Of a stretch of DNA of 64,000 nucleotides, positions 24,596 to 34,221 are shown piece by piece (the first letter of the stretch is position 1; each line of letters starts with the position of its first letter). The notes beneath the pieces were generated by a model. The model was not told the origin of the DNA. It worked only from the letters and a program-made list of their open reading frames with translations, and searched no databases. A program made the translations under genes and the position numbers. The stretch is from CAVQOB01 sp963714325. Lineage in GTDB: Bacteria; Pseudomonadota; Alphaproteobacteria; Rhizobiales; Hyphomicrobiaceae. The stretch lies in NCBI GenBank assembly GCA_963714325.1, contig CAVQOB010000020.1:1-64000 (forward strand). The letters run 5' to 3'.

Positions 24596-26356
24596 TCAGT
24601 ACGCCGTCACCCAGCAGCCCGTGAAGCCAGCGGCTTTCAGCTGGCCACAGAGGTTAGAGGCGGCGTCACGCGAGCCCGGAGGTCCAACAACAGCGCGGTA
24701 ATAGACGCCCTTGTCACCCAGATTGGCTTCCTGCACGTCGGCCGGCTTGTTGGAAAGAACCTGGCCGAATTTCTGCTGGATGTCGGCATAGACCTTGAGC
24801 GCATCTAGCCGCGACTTCTGCGACGACAGCACGGCGACGAAGCCATTGGTGCCAGTCGCTGCAGCCGGCGGCGCCTGACCCGGTGCGGCACCAGCCACGG
24901 CGGCCGATGCAGCATCTGCCGTCTTCGGTCGTGGCGCCGGCTTGCGCGGTGCTGGGGTAATTTCCGCTGAGGCAACAGTGGCAGCCGGTGGCGGAGCAGC
25001 AACCGGTGCTGGAATGGCCACAGCGGCAGCAGCCTTCTGCGCGGCTTTAGGTGGTGGCGGGGTCGCCGCTTGCTGGACGGGAACAATCGGCGGCAGCGCG
25101 CGCGGTCCGCCAGGTGGGCCAATGTTTTCGACCGCCATGCCGGGCACGGAAACTGTCGGCAACGGCGCGGCTGGTGGCGGCGCGATAGCGATGGTTTGCA
25201 CCTTGCGGGGCCCCCCATCCGCCTGCGTTTCGGGAGCGGCGGCGGATTGCGTGGCTTGCGCTGTATCCTCGCCGAGGCGGCCGAAAATCTTACGATCGGC
25301 GTTTGGAAATTCCTTGCCGCCGGGGACCGGCGGTTTGGTCTTGGCGGGCTGAGCATCGGCTTTCACCAGGGGCGGATTGCCACCGCCGAACGACTTGCCA
25401 TAGGTCTTGTAGACGTAGGCCATACTGCCGCCAAGACCGATCGCCCCGACCAGTGCAGCAACGACCAGCAACCCACGGCGGCCGCGGCGTGGTTCCTCCT
25501 CGACGTATTCTTCCTCATAGTCGTCCTGCTCGGCATAGGCCGGATCGGCCGGCTGTTGCTGCGCTGGATAAGGATGATGATTTTGGCCTTGCTGCGGATA
25601 GGCTTGCTGATCCATCGGCGCTGAACGCCGGGTCTGGGGCGGCTGTTGTCCAGCACGGCCGGGAGCGCCATAGCTGCCGAAATCAAGTGACGGTTCGCCC
25701 AATCTTTGATCGGGGTAACGCGGGTCATGGCCGCGGGGATCATGGGCCCACTGCGCGGATTGGCCTTGCGGGGCTGATGCGGCCGGATAACCGCGTTGCG
25801 GTGGCAAGGCACCTGACTGCGGTTGGGCCGCAAACTGCCGCTGCGAACGCCCACTATCGAGTGCCGCCGAAGGTCCGGGTTGTGGCTGACCTGCCGCTGC
25901 ATAATAGCGCGCTGGGTCTGGAGCAGATTGGCGCTGCAGCGCACGTGCCTCATCTTGTGGTGGCCACTGAGCAGCTGGCTGTTGACTAAACGGCGCAGCC
26001 GGCTGCTGCACGTACTGCCCGTGTTGGCCTGTGGCAGCCGATTGGGCGCCGTAGGTGGGCTGTGCGTGACGTGGATCTGCCTGCGTCGAAAGTGGCACAG
26101 TTCGTGGCGCGCCAGCCGCGGGCGGATAGGCGGCGGGTTGCTGTTGCGGAAAATAGAAATCCTGCGGGAGGCCCTGCGCGGCGGTCGACGGGGCTTGCCC
26201 TGGCACTTGGGCGCCTTGTGGCCATTGGCCGGGCGCTCCCTGCGGCGTATATTGCGGCTGTTCGGCGTACTTATCCTGCGCCGCCGGCTGTCGGCCAGCG
26301 TTCGCCGGATGAATTGGTGGCCCAGGATGACCTATTGGAGCATTGGATCGCGACAT
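24596..26356 (-). CDS. SPOR-domain membrane protein, Pro/Gln-rich
   Basis: The 586-residue protein has three parts: an amino-terminal 280 residues very rich in Pro, Gln and Ala (probably disordered, cytoplasmic), one membrane helix (GLLVVAALVGAIGLGGSMAYVY), then a Pro/Ala-rich periplasmic linker and a carboxy-terminal SPOR domain (about residues 505-586). SPOR domains bind peptidoglycan strands stripped of stem peptides at the division site. The acidic stretch DDYEEEYVEEEPRRGRRG precedes the helix. It lies between argS and nagZ, as in related genomes, and could recruit wall-remodelling enzymes at the septum. Confidence 0.88.
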   Translation of the reverse strand: MSRSNAPIGHPGPPIHPANAGRQPAAQDKYAEQPQYTPQGAPGQWPQGAQVPGQAPSTAAQGLPQDFYFPQQQPAAYPPAAGAPRTVPLSTQADPRHAQPTYGAQSAATGQHGQYVQQPAAPFSQQPAAQWPPQDEARALQRQSAPDPARYYAAAGQPQPGPSAALDSGRSQRQFAAQPQSGALPPQRGYPAASAPQGQSAQWAHDPRGHDPRYPDQRLGEPSLDFGSYGAPGRAGQQPPQTRRSAPMDQQAYPQQGQNHHPYPAQQQPADPAYAEQDDYEEEYVEEEPRRGRRGLLVVAALVGAIGLGGSMAYVYKTYGKSFGGGNPPLVKADAQPAKTKPPVPGGKEFPNADRKIFGRLGEDTAQATQSAAAPETQADGGPRKVQTIAIAPPPAAPLPTVSVPGMAVENIGPPGGPRALPPIVPVQQAATPPPPKAAQKAAAAVAIPAPVAAPPPAATVASAEITPAPRKPAPRPKTADAASAAVAGAAPGQAPPAAATGTNGFVAVLSSQKSRLDALKVYADIQQKFGQVLSNKPADVQEANLGDKGVYYRAVVGPPGSRDAASNLCGQLKAAGFTGCWVTAY

Positions 26357-26441
26357 TGTGCGACTGTCCTTGCGACTGTGTAATAGACTTCGGTCCCAGA
26401 CTTCGGCTCCGGTAGGCCAGTGATTCGCTAGTCTACCGCAT

Positions 26442-28202
26442 TTACCGCATCTCGTCCGGCGCCTCCGCCCCCAATATCGACAAGCCCGAAGCTAAAACCT
26501 GTGCACAGACCTGCACAAGCGCCAGTCGCGCGGCCGTAAGGTCCCCGTCCGATGACTGTATGAACCGCAAATGTGGCGAATCATTGCCTCGGGTCCACAG
26601 GCCATGGAAGGCCGATGCGAGGTCATAAAGGTAGAACGCGACCCGGTGCGGCTCGTGCGCCTTGGCAGCGCCGGCAACCAGTTCCGGGTACCAGGCGATT
26701 TTCTTGATCAAGTCGAGTTCTGCTGGATCGCTGAGCCGGCCAAGGTCGGCTTTAGCAACCGATTGGCTGCCTTCAATAAGGGCCGGAAATATCTCGCGGG
26801 CGTTGCGGAAAACAGACTTTGCACGCGCGTGAGCGTATTGCACGTAATAGACTGGGTTGTCCTTCGACTGTTCCACCACTTTGGCCAAGTCGAAATCTAG
26901 GGCGGCGTCGTTCTTGCGATAAAGCATCATGAAGCGGACCGGGTCGCGGCCCACCTCGTCGACGACCTCACGCAGCGTGACGAAGGTGCCGGACCGCTTT
27001 GACATCTTCACCGGCTCGCCGTTGCGCATCAATTTGACCAGCTGGCAGATCGGCACGTCCATATCGACCCTGCCGGCCGATAGCGCCGCCACCGCCGCCT
27101 TGATCCGTTTGATATAGCCGACGTGGTCGGCACCGAGCACGTTGACGAGATGATCATAGCCGCGCGCAACTTTGTTGTGGTGATACGCCACGTCGGACGC
27201 GAAGTAGGTGTAGGTCCCGTCCGACTTCATCAGTGCGCGATCGACGTCGTCGCCGAAGACCGTCGAACGGAACAGCGTCTGTTCGCGGTCTTCCCAATCA
27301 TCGCCGTCGTGGCCTTTCGGCTTTTCCAGCCGGCCTTCGAAGATATGCCCGGCCTTGCGCAGATCGGCGATGCTTTCGGCGACCTCGTCCTTGCCGCCGC
27401 TCTTCAGCGAGGCCTCGGAGAAGAACACGTCATGGCGGACGTTAAGGGCAGCGAGATCGTCCTTGATCATCACCATCATGGCGTCGATCGCGTCCTTGCG
27501 GACGTGGACCAGCCAGTCGGCTTCCGGTTTTCCGAGCAGCGCTTTGCCATGCTTCTTCGCCAAGGTTTCGCCAACCGGCTTCAGATAATCGCCGGGGTAA
27601 AGTCCCTCGGGGATCGCGCCAATGCTTTCCCCGAGCGCTTCGCGATAGCGCAGATACGCTGAACGCGCGAGCACGTCGACCTGTCCGCCGGCATCGTTGA
27701 TGTAGTATTCGCGCGTCACCTGATAACCGGCGAACGCCAGCAGGTTGGCCAGCGCATCGCCGAACACCGCGCCGCGGCAATGCCCGACATGCATCGGGCC
27801 AGTCGGATTGGCGGAAACATATTCGACGTTGACCTTGGCCGCCGCCGTAACCAAGCCACGCCCGTAGTGATCGCCCGCCGCTAGCACCTTGCCGGCCAGC
27901 GCCTGCCATTGCGCCGGTTGCAGCGTGATGTTGAGAAATCCTGGTCCGGCAATGTCGATCTTGGCGATGCCCGGCTCGGCTTTGAGTTTCGCCGCCAGCA
28001 GTTCCGCGATATCGCGCGGTTTCATGGCCGCAGGCTTGGCGAGCACCATCGCGGCGTTACTCGCGATATCACCATGCGTCGCGTCCCGGGGTGGAGAGGC
28101 TTCAAGCCGATCGAGTTTGAGGTCGTCGGGCAGCCGTCCTTCCAACTTCAAGGCTTCGAGGGCGGCCACGATGCGGGCGGCAACGTCGGCATAGATGTTC
28201 AT
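26442..28202 (-). CDS. argS: Arginyl-tRNA synthetase
   Basis: The 586-residue class I synthetase charges tRNA-Arg. It has the additional amino-terminal domain of ArgRS, the HVGH form of the HIGH signature (GPMHVGHCRGAVFGD), the KMSKRSG loop and the carboxy-terminal DALR anticodon-binding domain. The start MNIYADVAARI at 28202 matches the family; 11 extra residues in the open frame do not. The length is normal. It heads the minus-strand run leading into the SPOR, nagZ and scp genes. Confidence 0.97.
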   Translation of the reverse strand: MNIYADVAARIVAALEALKLEGRLPDDLKLDRLEASPPRDATHGDIASNAAMVLAKPAAMKPRDIAELLAAKLKAEPGIAKIDIAGPGFLNITLQPAQWQALAGKVLAAGDHYGRGLVTAAAKVNVEYVSANPTGPMHVGHCRGAVFGDALANLLAFAGYQVTREYYINDAGGQVDVLARSAYLRYREALGESIGAIPEGLYPGDYLKPVGETLAKKHGKALLGKPEADWLVHVRKDAIDAMMVMIKDDLAALNVRHDVFFSEASLKSGGKDEVAESIADLRKAGHIFEGRLEKPKGHDGDDWEDREQTLFRSTVFGDDVDRALMKSDGTYTYFASDVAYHHNKVARGYDHLVNVLGADHVGYIKRIKAAVAALSAGRVDMDVPICQLVKLMRNGEPVKMSKRSGTFVTLREVVDEVGRDPVRFMMLYRKNDAALDFDLAKVVEQSKDNPVYYVQYAHARAKSVFRNAREIFPALIEGSQSVAKADLGRLSDPAELDLIKKIAWYPELVAGAAKAHEPHRVAFYLYDLASAFHGLWTRGNDSPHLRFIQSSDGDLTAARLALVQVCAQVLASGLSILGAEAPDEMR

Positions 28203-28387
28203 GGGGCTATTCCAATGGCTTGCCCGGCGGCGCAACCGCCACCGGAACGTTGTTGGCCGGACTAGCGCAATGGCTGCACTGCGTCAAACTTCGGCATAGC
28301 AGGGCTGCGCTTTGGCATCGCACCGTGACCTGCGACGGTGATCCGTCTAAGCTCAGTGCAGCATTTTCGGCTCAATGGAGGAACGAC

Positions 28388-29147
28388 ATGTCAGGCAAAG
28401 GAAAAGTCGCGCTCATCACGGGTGGCGGTACGGGGATCGGACGATCGGCGGCACTGCATTTGCAGGCCGATGGCTGGAGCGTCGTCGTAACCGGGCGGCG
28501 CAAGGAAGAACTTGAGAAAACCTGCGCGATGGCGAAAGCCGGTGGCGGTAAGATGGCGGCGATCGCCGCCGACGTTGGCAAGCCGGCCGACGTGAAGCGC
28601 CTCTTCGCCGACGTCGTGAAGACGTTCGGCCGCCTCGACTTCCTGTTCAACAACGCCGGCATGGGAATGCCGGCCGGGCCGATGGAAGATATTCCAGCCG
28701 GAGAAGTGGCAGCAGGTCGTTGACGTCAATCTGACCGGCTCGTTCTACTGCGCCCAGGAAGCCATTCGCCAGTTCAAGGCGCAGCAGCCGCAGGGCGGCC
28801 GCATCGTCAACAACGGCTCGATTTCCGCGCACACGCCGCGCCCGCAATCCGTCGCTTATACGGCGACCAAGCACGCGATCACCGGCCTCACCAAGTGCAT
28901 CGCACTCGATGGCCGGCCCTTCAACATCGCCTGCGGTCAGCTCGATGTCGGCAATGCCGACACCAACATGGGCGGCCGTATGAAAGCGGGCGTGCCGCAA
29001 GCCTCCGGCGAGATCCGTCCCGAACCGGTGATGGACGTCGAACATTGCGGCTCGGCGATCCGCTACATGGCGTCGCTGCCGCTCGATGCCAACGTGCTGA
29101 CGATGGCCATTAAGGCGACCAACATGCCGTTCGAAGGTCGCGGCTGA
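28388..29147 (+). pseudogene. Short-chain dehydrogenase/reductase, one frameshift
   Basis: The amino-terminal half has the SDR cofactor motif TGGGTGIG and the NNAG motif (FLFNNAGMG). After about 28697 the reading continues in another frame with WQQVVDVNLTGSFYCAQEA, the catalytic Ser (NGSIS) and YTATKHA (Tyr and Lys), and ends at 29147. One surplus base in ATTCCAGCCGG accounts for the break, giving DIQPEKWQQV when removed. The start has a clear GGAGGAAC site. The substrate is unknown. With both catalytic halves intact, the gene is probably functional if the lesion is a sequence error. Confidence 0.85.
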
Positions 29148-29173
29148 GCACAAGCGCTGAAAACAAGAGACAA

Positions 29174-29201
29174 GGCCAGACCCGCGAGGGCCTGACCTTT
29201 T
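29174..29201 (+). terminator. Intrinsic terminator after the SDR gene
   Basis: GGCCAGACCC (29174-29183) pairs with GGGCCTGACC (29188-29197), with one mismatch and one wobble, and TTTT follows. It also lies at the end of the convergent gene that stops at 29211. Confidence 0.75.
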
Positions 29202-29210
29202 GTCATTTCG

Positions 29211-30627
29211 CTATTGCCCCTTCGGCAGATCGACGCGCGCTTCGAGCTTATCGCCACCGAGTGGCCCGGGCTTGAAACGGCCAATGGTCACGACGTTGCC
29301 CTGCGCTGTTGCGGGCGTCGTTGGCGCAGCCGGAGTCGATGCTGCTGGTGGCGCCGCGGTGGTGCTGGCAACCGGGGCTTGCGGCTGTGCCGCTGGCTGT
29401 TGCGTCGGAGCCGCTGCGCCAGCGCCTGGCGCGTCGATGGCGGCATTCATCTGATCGCCGCCGAGCGGGCCCGGCTTGAAGCGGCGGATGGTGGCGTTGG
29501 CGGCTTGTGGCGCCGCATCCGACCTCGAACCAGAAATTATACATTGTGCCCCAGCGGATGGCGTTGGCGTTCGGGTTGGTCGCATGCGCGGCCGTCGACC
29601 ACGTCACGGTGCCGCCGGTCGTCGTCGATTGCCAGGGATCATTCGACCAGGGGTCGCCATGCGAGCGCGGCGCCTTGAAGCCGACATTGGTGACGCGCGC
29701 GGCGCCGACCGGTACCGAGAACGTCGCGACGCCACGATCCGAGTTCATGTTGTAGACCGCGTAATCGTAGCGATTGCGGCCGCCGCCAAGGGGTGTGACG
29801 CGCGAGCCGACGACGACGCGCGAGGTGAACTTGCGGCCCTGCGCTTCCGCTTCGACGGCTTCGAGATTGACGAGCTTGGCGCCCGGCCAAGCCTCGATCG
29901 CCATCTTGCGCCGCTGAGTGGTTGTGGTTGGCGTGCGCAGCGCGAGGCCACCCTCAGCGTTGCGTGTCACGGTGATCTCATTATAGGCGGTATTGTTGAG
30001 GCCGTTGCCGGCTTCGGAGTCGTCGGCGGCGACATATTGTCACTTCGACGAAGTAGCGCGCGCCGGTGACACCGCCAGATCGGCTTCGGCGACCTGCAGG
30101 CCGCGATCGATCGGCGTGACCAAGGGCAGTTCGATGCGCTGGCGGCGTTGCGCGTCCCACATCGGCGCCGGATCGAAATACCCGGTCGTCGGGTTGATCT
30201 CGGCGCGCGAGCGTAGGTTGCGGCCATTGTTGTTGCCGGCGCCGTAGGGGTCGGAGCAACCGACGCCGAGGCCCTGGCCATTCGGGTTGGCGCGGCAGGG
30301 GCCGCAGAGATTGCCCTGTAGCGCGGTGAAGCCATGCTTCACCCAGGATTGGCCGATGTGCTCGAGCCGGTTGTCGAGCAGGCGGTACATGTTCATGCCA
30401 ATGACGGGATGGCGATTACTCGGCAGTGCGTTCCACTGCAGCACGGTATCGCCGGCGTTGCACGATACGGTGCCGACCGAGAGGGCAGCGATGCCGCCGG
30501 CACGCGCGTAAATCGTCGTGCCTTCAAGATTGCCGACAATGACATCGGCGCCGGCCGCCCGTGCAGCGCTGTTCGATAGCGCCAAGATACTGACTGCCGA
30601 CAAGACTGCCAAAGACCTACGCCACAT
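29211..30627 (-). pseudogene. Secreted hypothetical protein, frame-broken
   Basis: The protein starts with a signal peptide (MWRRSLAVLSAVSILALSNS, cleavage near ARA-A). It has a Cys-containing domain (NAGDTVLQWNALPSNRHPVIGMNMYRL, NLCGPC, GVGCSDPYGAGNNNG), then a beta-rich segment, then a Pro/Ala/Gln-rich linker flanked by two copies of RFKPGPLGGD. The frame is interrupted near 30050 (probably two nearby changes) and near 29522 (one surplus base). Without them the product is about 470 residues. I do not recognise a named family. The segment HPVIGMNMYRL...IGQSWVKHGF recurs in uncharacterised large exported proteins of environmental bacteria as I recall them. It is divergent from another exported protein gene at 30913. 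Confidence 0.6.
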
Positions 30628-30912
30628 GATCGTACACTCCTAAATGAATGCTCAGATTTCCAATGATGCCGGCAAAAATTCACCGCAAGGTTTGCTGACT
30701 GCCGCGCACTGGCCGGTCCGTGCCGAACGAACACACCCGTCAGTGAAACAGCTGCTAGCGCGAAACTTCGCCAGCGGCACGATTGCTTTCTCCATTATGG
30801 AAAGAGTATAAGTTCCTCTCGGGAGCACATGCAATCCGTTAGATGATGGGTGCCTCCACATTTGAATTGCGACAGTCATTTTGTGGCTTTTTAGTACCGG
30901 GGGTCGGTCGTC

Positions 30913-32099
30913 ATGCGTTACCCGAATGTTTTTGGTGCTTGGCTTGGGGTCGCCCTCTGTTTCGCCGCGACCAGTGCCGACGCGCAATCGCGATGGCCGG
31001 ACGCCTGGATGGAGCCGCAGGATACCGCTGAGGCGCTGTTCGAACCGGACATGTACGCTTGGCGCCTGTTCGTTGCGCTGAACTGGCCGGGTGATCCCGT
31101 CAAACGCGAAGCCGATCGCAACAAGACTTTGGGCGCGCCAGGACCGGCCACCTGGGAAACCTGGCGCAATGCCAATTCGGAAGCACCCGATACCGTCTGG
31201 CGCAATGACGCCAGCGATCCCGGCCCCTGGAACGATGCCCCGGTCCTCGTCGCCATGGCGCGCAGCATAAAGTCGTTCGACGTGAGCACTGACGCAGCGC
31301 CGGCAGGCGGCGCGGGCTGCCAGCCGGTCGTTCACGCGCGCGCCGATTGTTTCGGCTGGCTTCGTCGATCGCTCGTCGGAAATCCGTTTCAATAAGGGCG
31401 CCTACGACGCATTCCGCACCGCACAACTCTTTAAGTTCGAAGGCATTCGCGACGCCCTCCGTGCAGGCAACCGCACGCTCAATCTGCCGCCGATGACCAA
31501 GTCGATCAAAGCGCAATGGCGCAAGATCACCGACGAGCAGAAGCCACGCTACCACTGGACCGAGGTGACGCTGGAGAACGGCAGCAAGGAGACTTTCGGT
31601 CTTGCCGCGTTGCATATTTCCACTAAGGACCTGCCGAACTGGTTCTGGACGACGTTCGAGCACATCGACAACAAGCAACCCGGCCGCATCTTCGAGGGCA
31701 ATGAAGCTGCAGGGCTGGCAATTGCCCTCGGTCGACCGCTTCTCCTGCCCGACGGCGCCGCACAACTGCGAGGGCATTCCAGCCAACATCGGCCTTGAAG
31801 GCACCAAGTGGGCCAACTATCGCCTGCGCGGTACGCAAGTCGATTATATCAATAGTCTGGGCGAGCCGACCAAGCTGTCGAATTCGATTCTCGAACAAGG
31901 CTTCCAGCAGAGTTCGTGTATCTCCTGCCATGCCAAGGCAGGCGCCGGGCAGATGTTTGGCGACACGACATCGCAGGACGAACGTGATTTTGCTCCCCCA
32001 AAGCCCGGGTTCTTCAACGACGAGGACGGCAAGACGCGGTTCATGCAGACCGATTTCGTCTGGTCGCTGACGCAACGGCCAAGGCCCGCCAATCCGTAG
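30913..32099 (+). pseudogene. Exported protein with a CxxCH haem motif, frame-broken
   Basis: A signal peptide (GAWLGVALCFAATSADA) is followed by an aromatic-rich domain (DMYAWRLFVALNWPGDP) and, near the end, by SCISCHAKAG, one c-type haem attachment motif. The frame changes between about 31310 and 31377 and again near 31707; the three parts together give about 390 residues. I cannot name the family. The single CxxCH near the carboxy terminus, with a long haem-free domain ahead, is unusual for a simple cytochrome and may indicate an oxidase-like or electron-accepting exported enzyme. The serine protease gene follows 82 bases later on the same strand. Confidence 0.6.
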
Positions 32100-32181
32100 G
32101 CGATAGCGATAACGTCGGCGGCGATGACAAGCTAACGCCGCCGGGTTGGGACGTCGGGAGTTATTGGTTGGGAGTCTTGCA

Positions 32182-33795
32182 ATGCGTTCAATGGCGCGAT
32201 CGGCCACGATCTGTCTCAGTGCGTTGGCCTGCCTCTGCGCAACCCTCGCTGAGGGTCAGGCGCAGGAACGCCGGCCATCCGATCGGTTCGGAACGGCGGG
32301 ACGGTCCAAGGTCATCGGCGGCACCCAGGGCAGCATCAGGGATTGGCCCTATTTCGCCTCACTCCGTTTCACCAAGACCGTCAACAAAGTCTCGACCTAC
32401 GTCTGCGGCGGCACCGCGATCGCGCCGGAATGGGTTTTGACGGCGGCGCACTGCCTCATTCAAAGTGCCGAGCACAATTCGCTGGAGAGCCCGGTCTTCG
32501 GCGGGCTGTTGGAAGTCGTCTTCGGCAACGACGACCTGCTCAAGGTGCGGCCTGCAGACGTCTACGCCGTCAGTGAGTACATCATCCATCCCGCCTATCT
32601 CGAAGCCTACACGAAGCACCGTGCGGCCAATCTGCTGCCGCAGGCGGCGCAGGACAAGGCCGCCATCGACACCGGCCATGATATCGCCCTGGTCAAATTG
32701 CGCCGGCCTTGGTCTGGCGCGCTGGTCCGCCTCTCGCTCGCCGCCGAAACCGATCCTGGTCCCGCTAACCTCGATGCGCGCGTCGCCGGCTTTGGCCTGA
32801 TCGATGCGAGTGCGTTGAGCCTAACCCAGTTCACGCGATCGAATGGTGAGATCGTCCGAGCTGGCACGTCGACGCTGCAAACGGTGAAACTGCCGACGGT
32901 TGCTACCGACCAGTGTCGCACCAAATACCAGTCGAGCCCGCAGTATCCCAACGCCGTCATCGGCGCCGAACAGATCTGCGCTGGGACGGAAGCCGGCGGG
33001 AAGGACTCCTGCAGCGCCGACAGCGGCGGACCATTGATGGGCTACGACGCCGAGGATCAGAAATATCAGGTCGGCCTCGTCAGTTGGGGTGGCGGCGTTG
33101 CGAGTGGCTGTGCGGACGCAGGCTGGTACGGCATCTACACCCGCGTCTCCGCCTACAAGGACTGGATCAGCGGCAACGTCGCCTCCGTCAATGCTGTGCC
33201 GAAAGGCCTGATGGCCATCGCCAGCGCGAGCCCCACGGATGCCGCTCAGTCGCCGACGCTCACCCGCGCCGCCGTCGCCCAACTGACTGAAATACTGAGC
33301 TCCGTGCAACATCAGGTCGAGATCGCGCTGCCGAGCGGACCGCGCCTGAAACTCGGTGACGTCTATCACCTGCAGGTCACACCAAAAGTTTCCGGACGCC
33401 TCGTATTGGTCGACATCGACGCTGCCGGGACGGTGACGCAGATTTTCCCCAATCAGTTCACCGCCGATGCGAACGTCGCCAACGTCCGCGCCGGCCAGAC
33501 GGTGCGCATCCCGCCAGCCGATGGCAGCTGGCGGCTCGGCGGATTCAAAGCTGTCGAGCCGCTCGGCACCGGTCAGCTGATTGCTCTCGTTGTGCCGGAG
33601 GCATTTCCGATGGGGTTGACCGTCGCATCGCCGCAGCAACGATCAAAGGGACTCGCCCCGGTCGAGGCGACGCCCTATCTCATGAACCTCGTGCAGCAGG
33701 TCGAGCAGGCCGCGGCCAAGTCCCGATCTGGATCGGGCGCGGAGGCACTCAAGGGTTGGGCCCTCGGCAACCTCAAGTATGAGATCGGCCGCTAG
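32182..33795 (+). CDS. Trypsin-like serine protease with DUF4384-like domain
   Basis: The 537-residue exported protein has a signal peptide (ending near GQAQE), then an S1 protease domain (about residues 40-345) with the full triad: His in LTAAHC, Asp in HDIALVKL and Ser in CSADSGGPL. The zymogen-like junction SKVIGGTQG lies at the domain start. The carboxy-terminal part (about 380-480) resembles DUF4384 (LKLGDVYHLQVTPKVSGRLVLVDID), a module found with secreted proteases and effectors. The ATG at 32182 has TTGGGAG before it, which is preferred to the upstream frame start at 32146. A role in processing the neighbouring exported proteins is possible but only inferred. Confidence 0.88.
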   Translation: MRSMARSATICLSALACLCATLAEGQAQERRPSDRFGTAGRSKVIGGTQGSIRDWPYFASLRFTKTVNKVSTYVCGGTAIAPEWVLTAAHCLIQSAEHNSLESPVFGGLLEVVFGNDDLLKVRPADVYAVSEYIIHPAYLEAYTKHRAANLLPQAAQDKAAIDTGHDIALVKLRRPWSGALVRLSLAAETDPGPANLDARVAGFGLIDASALSLTQFTRSNGEIVRAGTSTLQTVKLPTVATDQCRTKYQSSPQYPNAVIGAEQICAGTEAGGKDSCSADSGGPLMGYDAEDQKYQVGLVSWGGGVASGCADAGWYGIYTRVSAYKDWISGNVASVNAVPKGLMAIASASPTDAAQSPTLTRAAVAQLTEILSSVQHQVEIALPSGPRLKLGDVYHLQVTPKVSGRLVLVDIDAAGTVTQIFPNQFTADANVANVRAGQTVRIPPADGSWRLGGFKAVEPLGTGQLIALVVPEAFPMGLTVASPQQRSKGLAPVEATPYLMNLVQQVEQAAAKSRSGSGAEALKGWALGNLKYEIGR

Positions 33796-34221
33796 GCATT
33801 CTAATGTTCTGCGTGTGACGCTGGACACTCAACTCGGCTGTTCGTCATGGCCGCGCCGCGACTGAGTGAGCCTTCGGCACGACGGCGCCCAGCCATGTCA
33901 AATTTCCGCAGTCTGCCTTTACGTGTGGGTCAAAAAGCCACTGCAGCAAAATGGATCGCGCTTATAAATCGGGATTTCTTATGATGCCGGCGAGCGAAAC
34001 ATCCGACTCGCAGCCATTTTTTTTCGTCATGGCCGCGAAGGCGGCCACCCAAGCAAGTCGCATTTCTTCGCGGTCGTCGAGGCTGTCGAACCGTAAGTTT
34101 AGCAACGCGGTTGACTTTGGCAGCGGCGTGAACCTCCCCCTCGCTTGGGTGACCGCCTGCGCGGCCAAAACGGAGTTTGGCGGACGAGCATGGGAATCAC
34201 CGACCTTGCAAGGAACACTCA
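33796..34221. other. Intergenic stretch, no gene recognised
   Basis: These 426 bases lie between convergent genes. CGTCATGGCCGCG occurs twice (about 33845 and 34025), a phrase common in dispersed rhizobial repeats, and an eight-T run precedes the second copy. The open frame through the region has no recognisable protein character. Confidence 0.4.

Noticed and set aside
33796..34221. A small gene in the gap between the protease and the nitronate monooxygenase
   Set aside because: The open frame lacks a ribosome site and protein-like composition and overlaps repeat-like text.
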